This document shows positions 34,909 to 43,346 of a stretch of DNA of 64,000 nt, in pieces. This stretch comes from Nitrospira sp. (GTDB lineage Bacteria > Nitrospirota > Nitrospiria > Nitrospirales > Nitrospiraceae). How positions within the stretch are numbered: position 1 is the first letter of the stretch; each line of letters opens with the position of its first letter. Position numbers and translations under genes: made by a program. The stretch is taken from positions 124,001 through 188,000 of the forward strand of contig SWDS01000001.1 in NCBI GenBank assembly GCA_005116745.1, given 5' to 3'. The notes under the pieces are model-generated. The model did no database searches. It saw nothing but the letters and a program-made list of their open reading frames with translations, and was not told where the DNA came from.

Positions 34909-35622
34909 GTGGCTCACACCATTCGCATCAATAAGTTTTTCACGGAACATGGGATCTGTTCCCGACGTGAAGCAGACCGGCTAATTGAGTCGGGCGTCGT
35001 CACGATCAATGGCCGGGTCGCCACACTCGGTGACCAGGTCGAGACAAGCGACGTTGTTGCCCGAGCGGGCCGTGTCATTCCGTGGGGGAAGCCGAACCTC
35101 TATATCAAGTATCACAAGCCGGTCGGCGTGACGACCACGAGCGAATCGCATGTCGCCCGCAACATCATTGCGGAAATCGGACACCCGGAACGGATTTTTC
35201 CCATCGGACGGCTGGATAAGGATTCATCCGGCCTCATCTTGCTGACGAACGATGGGAACATCGTGAACGAGATTCTCCGCGCCGAATTCGGACATGAACG
35301 GGAGTACCTCGTGCAGGTCGATCGTCCGTTCGACCAAGCATTCCTGGATCGCATGGCCTGCGGAGTCGTCATTCTCGGACGCATCACGAGGCCTTGTCGG
35401 ATGACGCGCGTCGGGCGTGATCAGTTTCGCATCATCCTGACCGAGGGACGGAACCGGCAGATCAGGCGCATGTGTCACGTGCTTGGCTATCGTGTGATCA
35501 CGCTGCACCGGACGAGGATCATGCACATTACGGTGATAGGGTTGAGGGCCGGGGAGTGGAAAGAGCTCACGAGTGAAGAGCGGGAGCCGTTGTTCGCGGC
35601 GGTTGGGCGGGGTTCTGGCTGA
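34909..35622 (+). CDS. rluF: 23S rRNA pseudouridine synthase, RluF type
   Basis: A 237-residue S4-domain pseudouridine synthase. S4 domain in RINKFFTEHGICSRREADR (about 5-60) and catalytic D103 in GRLDKDSSGL. LNRQIRRMC-like GRNRQIRRMC and the TRIM ending match RluF, which modifies U2604 of 23S rRNA in E. coli, better than RluB or RluE. It lacks the long basic C-terminal extension of E. coli RluF. The start is a GTG with no obvious ribosome-binding site. Confidence 0.87.
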   Translation: MAHTIRINKFFTEHGICSRREADRLIESGVVTINGRVATLGDQVETSDVVARAGRVIPWGKPNLYIKYHKPVGVTTTSESHVARNIIAEIGHPERIFPIGRLDKDSSGLILLTNDGNIVNEILRAEFGHEREYLVQVDRPFDQAFLDRMACGVVILGRITRPCRMTRVGRDQFRIILTEGRNRQIRRMCHVLGYRVITLHRTRIMHITVIGLRAGEWKELTSEEREPLFAAVGRGSG

Positions 35623-35715
35623 GGCTGCTCTGGGTTGTGGTGAGCGTGCGAGTGAGGGAATGATGTCTGCACACTGCGCTGGGGATGAGGGCCGTTCCGG
35701 TCAGGGGAAGAGCCG

Positions 35716-36615
35716 CTAACTCAGCAACTCCTGCCGGGCGGTCCGGACGAGAGCAAGAACGGCCGGGTGCTTCAGCCGTCGCTCCACCGTGATCGCATAG
35801 AAATGTTGCTTGAGCCCATCAAGCCGTCCGAGCACCTGCACTCGGTATTGGCGGCAGATCTCCTTTTCGATCACCGACGCGCCGGGGAAGATGCCATATC
35901 CGTCCTGGCCGAACGCCTTCAAGGTTGCGCTGTCGTCGAACTCTCCCACAATGTTGGGCCGCAGCCCATGGTTGACCAGCCATTGGTCGAGCAGTCGTCG
36001 AAGCACGGCGTTGGGTGTTGGGAGGAGCAAGGGGGCGCTGGTTAATGACTGCGGAAATTCTCGACGATATTGTGCCGTCAGCTTCGCCGTTGCAAACAAC
36101 GTGACTCCTGATTCACCCAAGGGATGGCTGTAGGCGTGCTCCTTGATGGTTGATGGGGGTGGTGTGTCAGCGATCACGAGATCCAATCGATGGGCCGTCA
36201 GATCGGTCAAGAGTTGGAGTAGTTTGTCTTCTTGGCAGATCAAACGGGTTGGTCGGTACAGTTTCAGAGCCGACTTGAGGAGTTGGGTCGCCAGCGGTTT
36301 TGGAACGGCGTCTGCGATGCCGACGACCAGTCGGGCAGGATGCCCATTCACCTGCCCTTTGACCGTATTCATCAGCTCCTGCCCGGTCGAAAAGATGTCT
36401 TCGGCGTACTTGAACACCAGATGTCCCATCTCCGTCAACGCCAGCCGTCGCCCTGTTCGGATGAACAACTTTTCGCCCAAGGTATTTTCCAACTGTCCGA
36501 TCTGTCCGCTGATCGTGGGTTGAGCCAAGCGGAGTTCTTCGCACGCTTTCGTCATGGTGCCGTGCTTCGCGACAGACCAGAAATACAAGAGATGATGGTA
36601 ATTCAACCAATCCAT
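35716..36615 (-). CDS. nhaR: LysR-family regulator, NhaR type
   Basis: A 299-residue LysR regulator. The N-terminal helix-turn-helix (about 18-40) starts with LNYHHLLYFW, and the effector domain has VGIADAVPK and GEFDDSATLKAFG, both diagnostic of NhaR. NhaR activates the sodium-proton antiporter NhaA in E. coli in response to sodium. Here no antiporter is adjacent; the gene is divergent from the TolC/ABC/HlyD export cluster, which it may control from the 140-bp shared region. Confidence 0.88.
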   Translation of the reverse strand: MDWLNYHHLLYFWSVAKHGTMTKACEELRLAQPTISGQIGQLENTLGEKLFIRTGRRLALTEMGHLVFKYAEDIFSTGQELMNTVKGQVNGHPARLVVGIADAVPKPLATQLLKSALKLYRPTRLICQEDKLLQLLTDLTAHRLDLVIADTPPPSTIKEHAYSHPLGESGVTLFATAKLTAQYRREFPQSLTSAPLLLPTPNAVLRRLLDQWLVNHGLRPNIVGEFDDSATLKAFGQDGYGIFPGASVIEKEICRQYRVQVLGRLDGLKQHFYAITVERRLKHPAVLALVRTARQELLS

Positions 36616-36758
36616 GCGGCCCTCTTTGGTACGTTGGAGGCTCCACTATACATAGAAATTACCGATATCTCCAATCCGCTTTATCTATTTTTAAAAAAGA
36701 AGGGGAGGTTGTTAGTGTTGGCGCCGTCCGCCGAATGTATACGAGAGGAGCATCCTTT

Positions 36759-38312
36759 ATGATCGCTCTGGTATTGGCCCTTATAACTCTCCTGCCAATG
36801 GCCGCACTGGCGGAACCGACTCATGATTCCAGCGCATTGAAAGCGCAGTCGACTCGCACTGCTCCACTGAGCATCGGTGAAGTACTGGCTCGCATCGAGT
36901 TGACGCATCCTTTGCTTCAGGCGGCAGGAGCCGAGCGAGCGAGGGCCCGGGCGAAAATCCTCAAGGCGCTCGCGGCCTGGGAACCGACGTTCAAGAACAC
37001 TACAAGGACCCAACGTTTTCAGACGTGGAATCTCACGACGTCTCCCACGATATTTGACACGCACAATGGGGGATTTGCCGACACCAAGCTTGAGGTTGGG
37101 CATCCCTGGGGCTTCCGCGTCCAGGGCGGGTTGCGCAGTGGCTATGGAGATCGCGGCAATCAAGGTACTATTGCTATTATCCCTGATCTACAGGCCTTCT
37201 ATGCTCAGCAGCAATTCATCGTCGGTGGGTCGTTCGAGCTGCTGCGCGGCCTCATGATCAACGAAGAGTATGCCGAATTTCAACAGGCCGAACTCGCGGC
37301 TCCGCAAGCGGAGATCAAGGTAGCGCAGAAGCGACAAGATCTCTATCTCGCCGGAGCCGTGCAGTACTGGGATTGGCAGGTTGCCGTTAAACAAGCCGAG
37401 ATTGTGAAGCGCGCCTTGGCCGTGGCCGAAGACCGTCTGGTCCAGGTCGAAGGGTTGGCTAAGAGCGGGAAGGTCTCGCCGCTCGATGTGATTGAGGTGA
37501 ACCAAGAGGTGCAGAAGCGGCGAGAGGCCGCCATCTACGCCCAACGGAATGTGGAGTATGAACAGTACAAACTGTCTCTCTATCTCTGGGAGAACGGCGA
37601 GCCTGTGACGCCACGACCTGAATGGGCGCCGGAATTCCAGGGCGAAACGCCACTCCCGACCAGCGCCGAAGTTGCGGCCTATAAAGTGGAGGCGAAAGAA
37701 GATCGGCCGGAAGTGCGGGACCTCTACATCGAAGCCAAGATGAACAATATCGACATTAAGCTCGGCAAGAACAAACTGCTCCCGAAGTTGAATCTTGAAG
37801 GGGGGCCGACCGACGGCGCCACGGACTGGATTGTGGGAATCGGGTATCGGGTCGGCCTGCACGCTGAGATGCCGCTGTTCCAGCGGGAAGGGCGTGGGAA
37901 GGTTATGGCCGCGGAAGTGGGACAGCAACAATTGATGTTGAAACAGCGATATACAGAACAACAAGTTAACCTCGACGTGGATAACTGGCTGTCGGCCCAA
38001 GTGCGCGCCCGAGACCGGGTGGTGGCGTCGACGGAAGCATTGCGGTTGGCCAAGACTCTGGAAGAAGGCGAGCGGACCCGGTTCAATATGGGGTCGACCA
38101 CCGTGCTGTTCGTCAACCTCCGTGAGCGCAATGTGGTGGAATCAGCGTATCAGCTCTATCGGGCGCAGGCCGACTACGCCGTAGCGCGTGGAGGCATGCT
38201 GTGGGCTAGGGGCCTGTTGTCGAAGCCCTGGCCAACGGAGTCCTTGACGAAGTATGGGAATCCGCTGACGGCGGCAGGCATGAACGGCTACAAACAACCG
38301 GGCCGCGATTAA
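36759..38312 (+). CDS. TolC-family outer-membrane efflux protein, copy 1
   Basis: A 517-residue TolC-type protein from the ATG at 36759 (GAGAGGAG upstream). A signal peptide ends near ALA-E, then the two-fold helical-hairpin and beta-strand repeats of the outer-membrane-factor family follow. Most distinctive is a long conserved block with QKRQDLYLAGAVQYWDW. TolC trimers form a channel-tunnel through the outer membrane, docking on an inner-membrane pump via a HlyD-type adaptor. First of three tandem paralogues sharing a near-identical ribosome-binding context, GGAGCATCC. Confidence 0.88.
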   Translation: MIALVLALITLLPMAALAEPTHDSSALKAQSTRTAPLSIGEVLARIELTHPLLQAAGAERARARAKILKALAAWEPTFKNTTRTQRFQTWNLTTSPTIFDTHNGGFADTKLEVGHPWGFRVQGGLRSGYGDRGNQGTIAIIPDLQAFYAQQQFIVGGSFELLRGLMINEEYAEFQQAELAAPQAEIKVAQKRQDLYLAGAVQYWDWQVAVKQAEIVKRALAVAEDRLVQVEGLAKSGKVSPLDVIEVNQEVQKRREAAIYAQRNVEYEQYKLSLYLWENGEPVTPRPEWAPEFQGETPLPTSAEVAAYKVEAKEDRPEVRDLYIEAKMNNIDIKLGKNKLLPKLNLEGGPTDGATDWIVGIGYRVGLHAEMPLFQREGRGKVMAAEVGQQQLMLKQRYTEQQVNLDVDNWLSAQVRARDRVVASTEALRLAKTLEEGERTRFNMGSTTVLFVNLRERNVVESAYQLYRAQADYAVARGGMLWARGLLSKPWPTESLTKYGNPLTAAGMNGYKQPGRD

Positions 38313-38335
38313 TCCGGCACAAGGAGCATCCTGCA

Positions 38336-39880
38336 ATGGCCGCTCTCTTACTCGTGATTCTGATCTTGCTTCCCGTGACGGTACTGGCGGAACCGGTGCA
38401 CGATTCCAGCGCATTGAAAGCGCAGTCCGCCCGCACCGAGCCCCTAACCATCAGCGAAGTACTGGCCCGTATTGAGTTGACGCATCCGCTGCTTCGGGCG
38501 GCTGGCGTTGAACGGATGCAGGCCAGAGCAAAGATCCTGAAGGCCCTCGGAGCCTGGGAACCGACGCTTAAAAACATTACAGAGGCCGCTCGTTTCCAGA
38601 CCTTTAATTTCCTGAGTACTGTTGATCAGAATACCGGGGGATTTAACGATACCAAGCTTGAGGTCGGGCATCCCTGGGGCTTTCGGGTCGCTGGTGGAAT
38701 CCGCAACGGTATTGGGGATCAGTATACGCAACACGTCCATGCAAAGATCCCTGATGTCCTGCTCTTCTATCCTCAGCAGCAAATGATCTTCGCTGGGTCG
38801 GGCAAGCTGCTGCGTGGCCTCATGGTCAACGACGAGTACGCGGAGTTTCAAAAGGCCGAACTCGCAGGGCCGCAGGCGGAGATCGCGGTGGCGCAGAAAC
38901 GACAGGATCTCTATCTCGCCGGGGCTGTGCAGTACTGGGATTGGCAAGCGGCCGTGAAGCAGGGTGAAATGGTGAAGCGCGTGTTGGCGGTGGCCGAAGA
39001 ACGCTTGGTCCAGATCCAAGGAATGGCCAAGGGTGGAAAGGTGGCGCCGCTCGATGTCATTGAGGCCAGTCAAGAAGTGCAGGGCAGGCGAGAGGCCGCC
39101 ATCTACGCGCAACGGAAGATAGAGTATGAGCAGTACAAACTGTCTCTCTATCTCTGGGAGAACGGCGAGCCAGTGACGCCGCGCCCGGAATGGGCACCGG
39201 AATTCCAGGGTGAAACGCCGCTCCCGACCGGAGAGCAGATTGCTGCGAACAAAGTAGCGGCGAAAGAAGATCGGCCGGAAGTGCGGGACCTCTACATCGA
39301 AGCCAAAAAGAACAATATCGATCTCAAGCTCGCCAAGAACTACCTCCTCCCACAGTTTGATTTTAAGGGGGGGCGAATGGATGCTGCTGCGGACTGGCTG
39401 ATGGGAGTCGGCTATGGGTTCGAAACCAAGTTCGCGATGCCGCTCTTCCAGCGAGAAGGGCGTGGGAAGGTCATGTATGCGGAGGCGGACCAGCAACAAT
39501 TGGCCTTCAAACAGCTGTACACCGAGCAACAAGTCAGTATTGACGTGGATAATTGGCTTTCGGCCCAAGTGCGGGCCAGAGACCGGGTAAAGGCAGCGAC
39601 GGAAGCCCTACGGTTGGCGAAGACGCTGGAGGAAGGCGAGCGGACCCGGTTCAATATGGGCGCGAGCACAGTCCTCTTTGTGAACCTCCGTGAGCGCAAC
39701 GTGGTGGAATCAGCGTACAAGCTGTATCGGGCGCAAGCCGACTACGCCGTCTCGCGTGGAGGCATGTTGTACGCCACGGGTGCCTTGGCGAAGCCATGGC
39801 CTGAAAGCGAATTGGCCAAGTACGGGAACCCCCTGACGGCGGCAGGCGCGTACGGGTTTAAACAACCGGGCCGCGATTAA
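38336..39880 (+). CDS. TolC-family outer-membrane efflux protein, copy 2
   Basis: A 514-residue paralogue of copy 1, 23 bases downstream. The blocks around QKRQDLYLAGAVQYWDWQ, LYLWENGEPVTPRPEWAPEF and the C-terminal RERNVVESAY are nearly identical to copy 1, while segments at about residues 85-130 differ strongly. The signal peptide is short and hydrophobic (LLVILILLPVTVLA). Identity concentrated in blocks suggests recent duplication or gene conversion. It could form its own trimer or mix with the other copies. Confidence 0.88.
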   Translation: MAALLLVILILLPVTVLAEPVHDSSALKAQSARTEPLTISEVLARIELTHPLLRAAGVERMQARAKILKALGAWEPTLKNITEAARFQTFNFLSTVDQNTGGFNDTKLEVGHPWGFRVAGGIRNGIGDQYTQHVHAKIPDVLLFYPQQQMIFAGSGKLLRGLMVNDEYAEFQKAELAGPQAEIAVAQKRQDLYLAGAVQYWDWQAAVKQGEMVKRVLAVAEERLVQIQGMAKGGKVAPLDVIEASQEVQGRREAAIYAQRKIEYEQYKLSLYLWENGEPVTPRPEWAPEFQGETPLPTGEQIAANKVAAKEDRPEVRDLYIEAKKNNIDLKLAKNYLLPQFDFKGGRMDAAADWLMGVGYGFETKFAMPLFQREGRGKVMYAEADQQQLAFKQLYTEQQVSIDVDNWLSAQVRARDRVKAATEALRLAKTLEEGERTRFNMGASTVLFVNLRERNVVESAYKLYRAQADYAVSRGGMLYATGALAKPWPESELAKYGNPLTAAGAYGFKQPGRD

Positions 39881-39905
39881 TTCAGCAACAAAGGAGCATC
39901 CTTCC

Positions 39906-41495
39906 TTGATCCTTCTATTGCTGTTCTCGTTGATGATGGTGCCGGCGACCGCACTGGCGGAACCGATTCATGATTCCAGCGTATTAAAGGCTCAGTCTTC
40001 CCGCACGGCTCCTCTAACCATTGAGGAAGTGCTGGCTAGGATTGAGTTGACCCATCCGCTGCTCAGGGCCACCGGGCTCGAGCGGGCACAGGCTCGGGCG
40101 AAAGTCCTGAAGGCGTTGGCTGCGTGGGAGCCGAAGTTTCGGAACGAGCTCGAGGTCGACCGGTATCAAACGTATAATCTGACGAACGTTGTTGGCCCGA
40201 ATATCTTGATCGCTGGCTATAACGATACCATGCTCAAGGTTGGGCACCCATGGGGCTGGGAAATCTACGGCGGGATCCGTAGCGGCCTTGGGGATAGAAG
40301 TACTCTCGGTGGCTTCGATGGTGTCAGGCTCCAACGTGTTGTGAGTCCAGGGGTGGCGATCCCGCAAGATCTGCAAGGTTTCTATCCGCAGCAAATGTTG
40401 ATCATCGGCGGAGCCTTTAATCTCCTGCAAGGATTCATGGTCAACGAAGAGTATGCGGAGTTTCAACAGGCGGAGCTCGCCGGGCCGCAAGCCGAGGTAA
40501 AGGTGGCCCAGAAACGGCAAGATCTTTATCTCGCCGGGGCTGTGCAATACTGGGATTGGCAGGTCGCCGTCAAGCAGGCCGATGTAGTGAGGCGTGCGCT
40601 GGGGGTCGCGGAGGAGCGCTATCGCATGGTGGAAGGCAGATCCAAAGCTGGCGCGGTGGCTCCGATCGACGTGGTCGAAGCCAAAGAAGAAGTTCAGCGG
40701 CGTCGGGAGGCGGCTATTGCCGCGCAACGGAAGGTTGAGTACGAACAGTATAAGCTGGCACTCTTTCTCTGGGAGGACGGAGATCCGGTGACACCGAGAC
40801 CTGAATGGGCCCCAGAGTTTCAGGGGGAAACGCCGTTGCCGAGCGAAGAGGATGTGGCGGCCTTCAAGGTGGAAGCCACGGAGGATCGTCCAGAAGTGCG
40901 CAATCTCTACATTGAAGCCAAATTGAACAATGTTGAACTGAAATTGGCGAAGAATAAGCTACTTCCAAAGCTCACGATTTCGGGGGGGCCGGTGACGGGC
41001 GGTATCTACTTTTTCGGAGGGTTCGCCTACCATATGAATGCTCTCTTCAGTATGCCCTTGTACAATCGGGCAGCCCGAGGGAAGGTTCTTCATGCGGAGG
41101 CTGAGCAGGCTCGGTTGGCCTATAAGCAGGCCTACACAGAGCGTGAGGTTCAGATTGACGTGGACAACTGGCTTTCGGCCCAAGTGCGGGCCAGAGACCG
41201 AGTGAGGGCTGCAACGGAAGCGTTACGCTTGGCAAAGACATTGGAAGAGGGTGAACGAGCTCGATTCAATATGGGGGCGACCAGCATTCTCTTTGTCAAC
41301 ATGCGTGAACGCAACGTCGTTGAGGCATCCTATGAACTCTACCGGGCCCAAGCCGACTATGTAGTGTCCCGTGGTGGGATGTTGTATGCAAGAGGGGCGC
41401 TGGCGAAACCAGTGGGTGAGAAGGTACTTGCCAAATATGGTGATCCGTTACAGGCAGCAGGAGCCTCAGGCCGTAAACTACTTGGACGTGACTAA
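39906..41495 (+). CDS. TolC-family outer-membrane efflux protein, copy 3
   Basis: A 529-residue paralogue, the most diverged of the three, with a longer loop near residues 85-130. The start is a TTG at 39906 that aligns exactly with the ATG of the other two copies behind the same GGAGCATCC context, so a weak start codon may lower its yield relative to them. The core QKRQDLYLAGAVQYWDWQ block is retained. The ABC-type gene follows after 130 bases. Confidence 0.87.
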   Translation: MILLLLFSLMMVPATALAEPIHDSSVLKAQSSRTAPLTIEEVLARIELTHPLLRATGLERAQARAKVLKALAAWEPKFRNELEVDRYQTYNLTNVVGPNILIAGYNDTMLKVGHPWGWEIYGGIRSGLGDRSTLGGFDGVRLQRVVSPGVAIPQDLQGFYPQQMLIIGGAFNLLQGFMVNEEYAEFQQAELAGPQAEVKVAQKRQDLYLAGAVQYWDWQVAVKQADVVRRALGVAEERYRMVEGRSKAGAVAPIDVVEAKEEVQRRREAAIAAQRKVEYEQYKLALFLWEDGDPVTPRPEWAPEFQGETPLPSEEDVAAFKVEATEDRPEVRNLYIEAKLNNVELKLAKNKLLPKLTISGGPVTGGIYFFGGFAYHMNALFSMPLYNRAARGKVLHAEAEQARLAYKQAYTEREVQIDVDNWLSAQVRARDRVRAATEALRLAKTLEEGERARFNMGATSILFVNMRERNVVEASYELYRAQADYVVSRGGMLYARGALAKPVGEKVLAKYGDPLQAAGASGRKLLGRD

Positions 41496-41624
41496 AGTGT
41501 GTATAGGTTGGTAGTAGTAGATAGTTCGTTCGGTGGATTGGAAATAAAGTCTCGAACATGATCTAGTTTCGTAGGGGGATAAGGGGCCGATGATTCACAT
41601 TTTGACTTATTACTGGGGGTGGTC

Positions 41625-43301
41625 ATGAAAGAACCTCAGGGCGAAGGTTCCAAGGGGCTGTTCGAAGCGCTGATGAAGCAGCTGTCCGTGGCCATGAAGG
41701 CTGAGAAAAAAATCATGAGTTTGATTTTTTCTTATGCGCTGGCCGTCGGGTTCTTTTCTCTTATCATCCCGTTGACCGTGCAGGAATTGGTCAGCACCTT
41801 TTCCTATGCGGTTCAGCCGGTCATGATCTGGACGTTGACCGGCATTATGCTATCGGTGCTGTTGTTTGTCGGCCTGTTCAAGACGTTCCACTTCTACGCA
41901 GTGGATGTCGTGCAACGCCGCATCTTTGCACGAGTCACGGTTGCGATGGTGGACCAGCTTCCTCGGAATCGCTTTAAAGGTGCACGGCCTGAAATTGCGA
42001 ACTACTTTATGGAAACGGTCTTCATGCAACGTGCTCTGTCCACGCTGCTGATCGACCTGATCAATGTCGTGGTGGGTGGTACGGTTGGCATGGTTGTGCT
42101 GGTCGTCTATCATCCCTATTTTCTCATGTACAACCTTGTGCTCATGGCTGGGTTTGGCATCACGTTCTTCGTGCTGTCCCGTGGTGCCCTCAAGAAGACC
42201 CTCGCCATGTCTCATGCGAAATACGACGTCTTCAATTTTGTTCAAGAGGTTTCAAACAATGCACTGCAGCTGAAGGCCACTGACAGCCGCCCGTTTCTCA
42301 TGCACAAAACAAACGAGCTTGTCGGTCGGTATGTTGAAGCTCGAAAGGCAAGGTTTGCGGTGCTCGTGCGGCAATATATTGGATCCGTGGGTGGACAAGC
42401 CATCGCACAAGCCGGAGCGCTTGGTATCGCCGCCTCACTCATGGCATCAGGGCAGTTGACTCTAGGGCAGTTAGTCGCCGTTCAAGCGGTCGTGAGCGCA
42501 CTCGTCATCAATTTCGACTCCTTAATCAAGAACATGGGGTTTGTATACTATTTCTTCGCCTCCCTGACCCACCTTGATGAGGTCTTTAGTCAGGAGCAAG
42601 ATCAGGTCACAACTGAATCAACGGTGGCGTTGCCCAAGCATTTGGCTCAAGGAGTTCGGGTTACCTGCAAAGGGGTCAGTTTGGTTCATAGTGGGGTGTC
42701 GGTATTCGATGGCTTCAACCTGGATGTTGCGCCTGGTGAGAAGCTCGGTATCTACGCTCGGAGCACGGGGGCCAAAACAGCTCTGGCCAGAGTATTGGGT
42801 GGCCTGGAAGTTCCAACGAATGGCGTCGTTCAGTACAATGGGGTCGACCTCCGGTATATTGACGGCAATGCCATCAACCAATGCCGCAGTGTCATGATCG
42901 ACTCTCAATTGTCGTTGGTGAAGGGAACGGTCGAAGAAAATATCGTGATGGGACGTTCCTATGTCACGTATGACGACCTCAACTGGGCCCTCCGTTTCGT
43001 CGAACTTGAAGAAGACGTCGAAGGCTTGCCACGCGGAGTCAAGTCCGATGTCTTTTCGCTGGGAGAATCCCTTTCGCCGACGCACATTGTGCAGATCCTC
43101 CTGGCTAGAGCCATTTTGGGACGTCCGCAAGTTCTGATATTTGATGGCCTCATTCACTCATTCGAGCCGTCGTTGCGTGAGCGTATCTTGCGTCGGCTGT
43201 GCTCGAAAGATGAAGCCTGGTCCGTGATCTTCGTGTCGACGGATCCCAATCTTACGGATCATGCGGATCGTCGCATCATGCTACATCATGCTCATTCGTA
43301 A
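41625..43301 (+). CDS. ABC exporter-like protein with degenerate ATPase domain
   Basis: About 558 residues from the ATG at 41625. The N-terminal half (about 25-320) is a type I exporter membrane domain. The C-terminal half aligns with an ABC ATPase but its catalytic motifs are altered: the Walker A loop reads ARSTGAKT (lysine K384 kept, leading Gly lost), the signature LSGGQ is LSPTH (483-487), the Walker B carboxylate D507 is followed by Gly instead of catalytic Glu, and the H-switch position is Thr539. ATP may bind but hydrolysis is doubtful. It sits between three TolC genes and a HlyD adaptor. Confidence 0.85.
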   Translation: MKEPQGEGSKGLFEALMKQLSVAMKAEKKIMSLIFSYALAVGFFSLIIPLTVQELVSTFSYAVQPVMIWTLTGIMLSVLLFVGLFKTFHFYAVDVVQRRIFARVTVAMVDQLPRNRFKGARPEIANYFMETVFMQRALSTLLIDLINVVVGGTVGMVVLVVYHPYFLMYNLVLMAGFGITFFVLSRGALKKTLAMSHAKYDVFNFVQEVSNNALQLKATDSRPFLMHKTNELVGRYVEARKARFAVLVRQYIGSVGGQAIAQAGALGIAASLMASGQLTLGQLVAVQAVVSALVINFDSLIKNMGFVYYFFASLTHLDEVFSQEQDQVTTESTVALPKHLAQGVRVTCKGVSLVHSGVSVFDGFNLDVAPGEKLGIYARSTGAKTALARVLGGLEVPTNGVVQYNGVDLRYIDGNAINQCRSVMIDSQLSLVKGTVEENIVMGRSYVTYDDLNWALRFVELEEDVEGLPRGVKSDVFSLGESLSPTHIVQILLARAILGRPQVLIFDGLIHSFEPSLRERILRRLCSKDEAWSVIFVSTDPNLTDHADRRIMLHHAHS

Positions 43302-43346
43302 ACGATTGGCACGGCAAATCAACACCGGTAAATTAATGGAGGCTCC

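Noticed and set aside
38444-39568. 374-codon minus-strand frame
   Set aside because: Antisense of TolC copy 2; similar shadows occur opposite copies 1 and 3, as expected from shared sequence.
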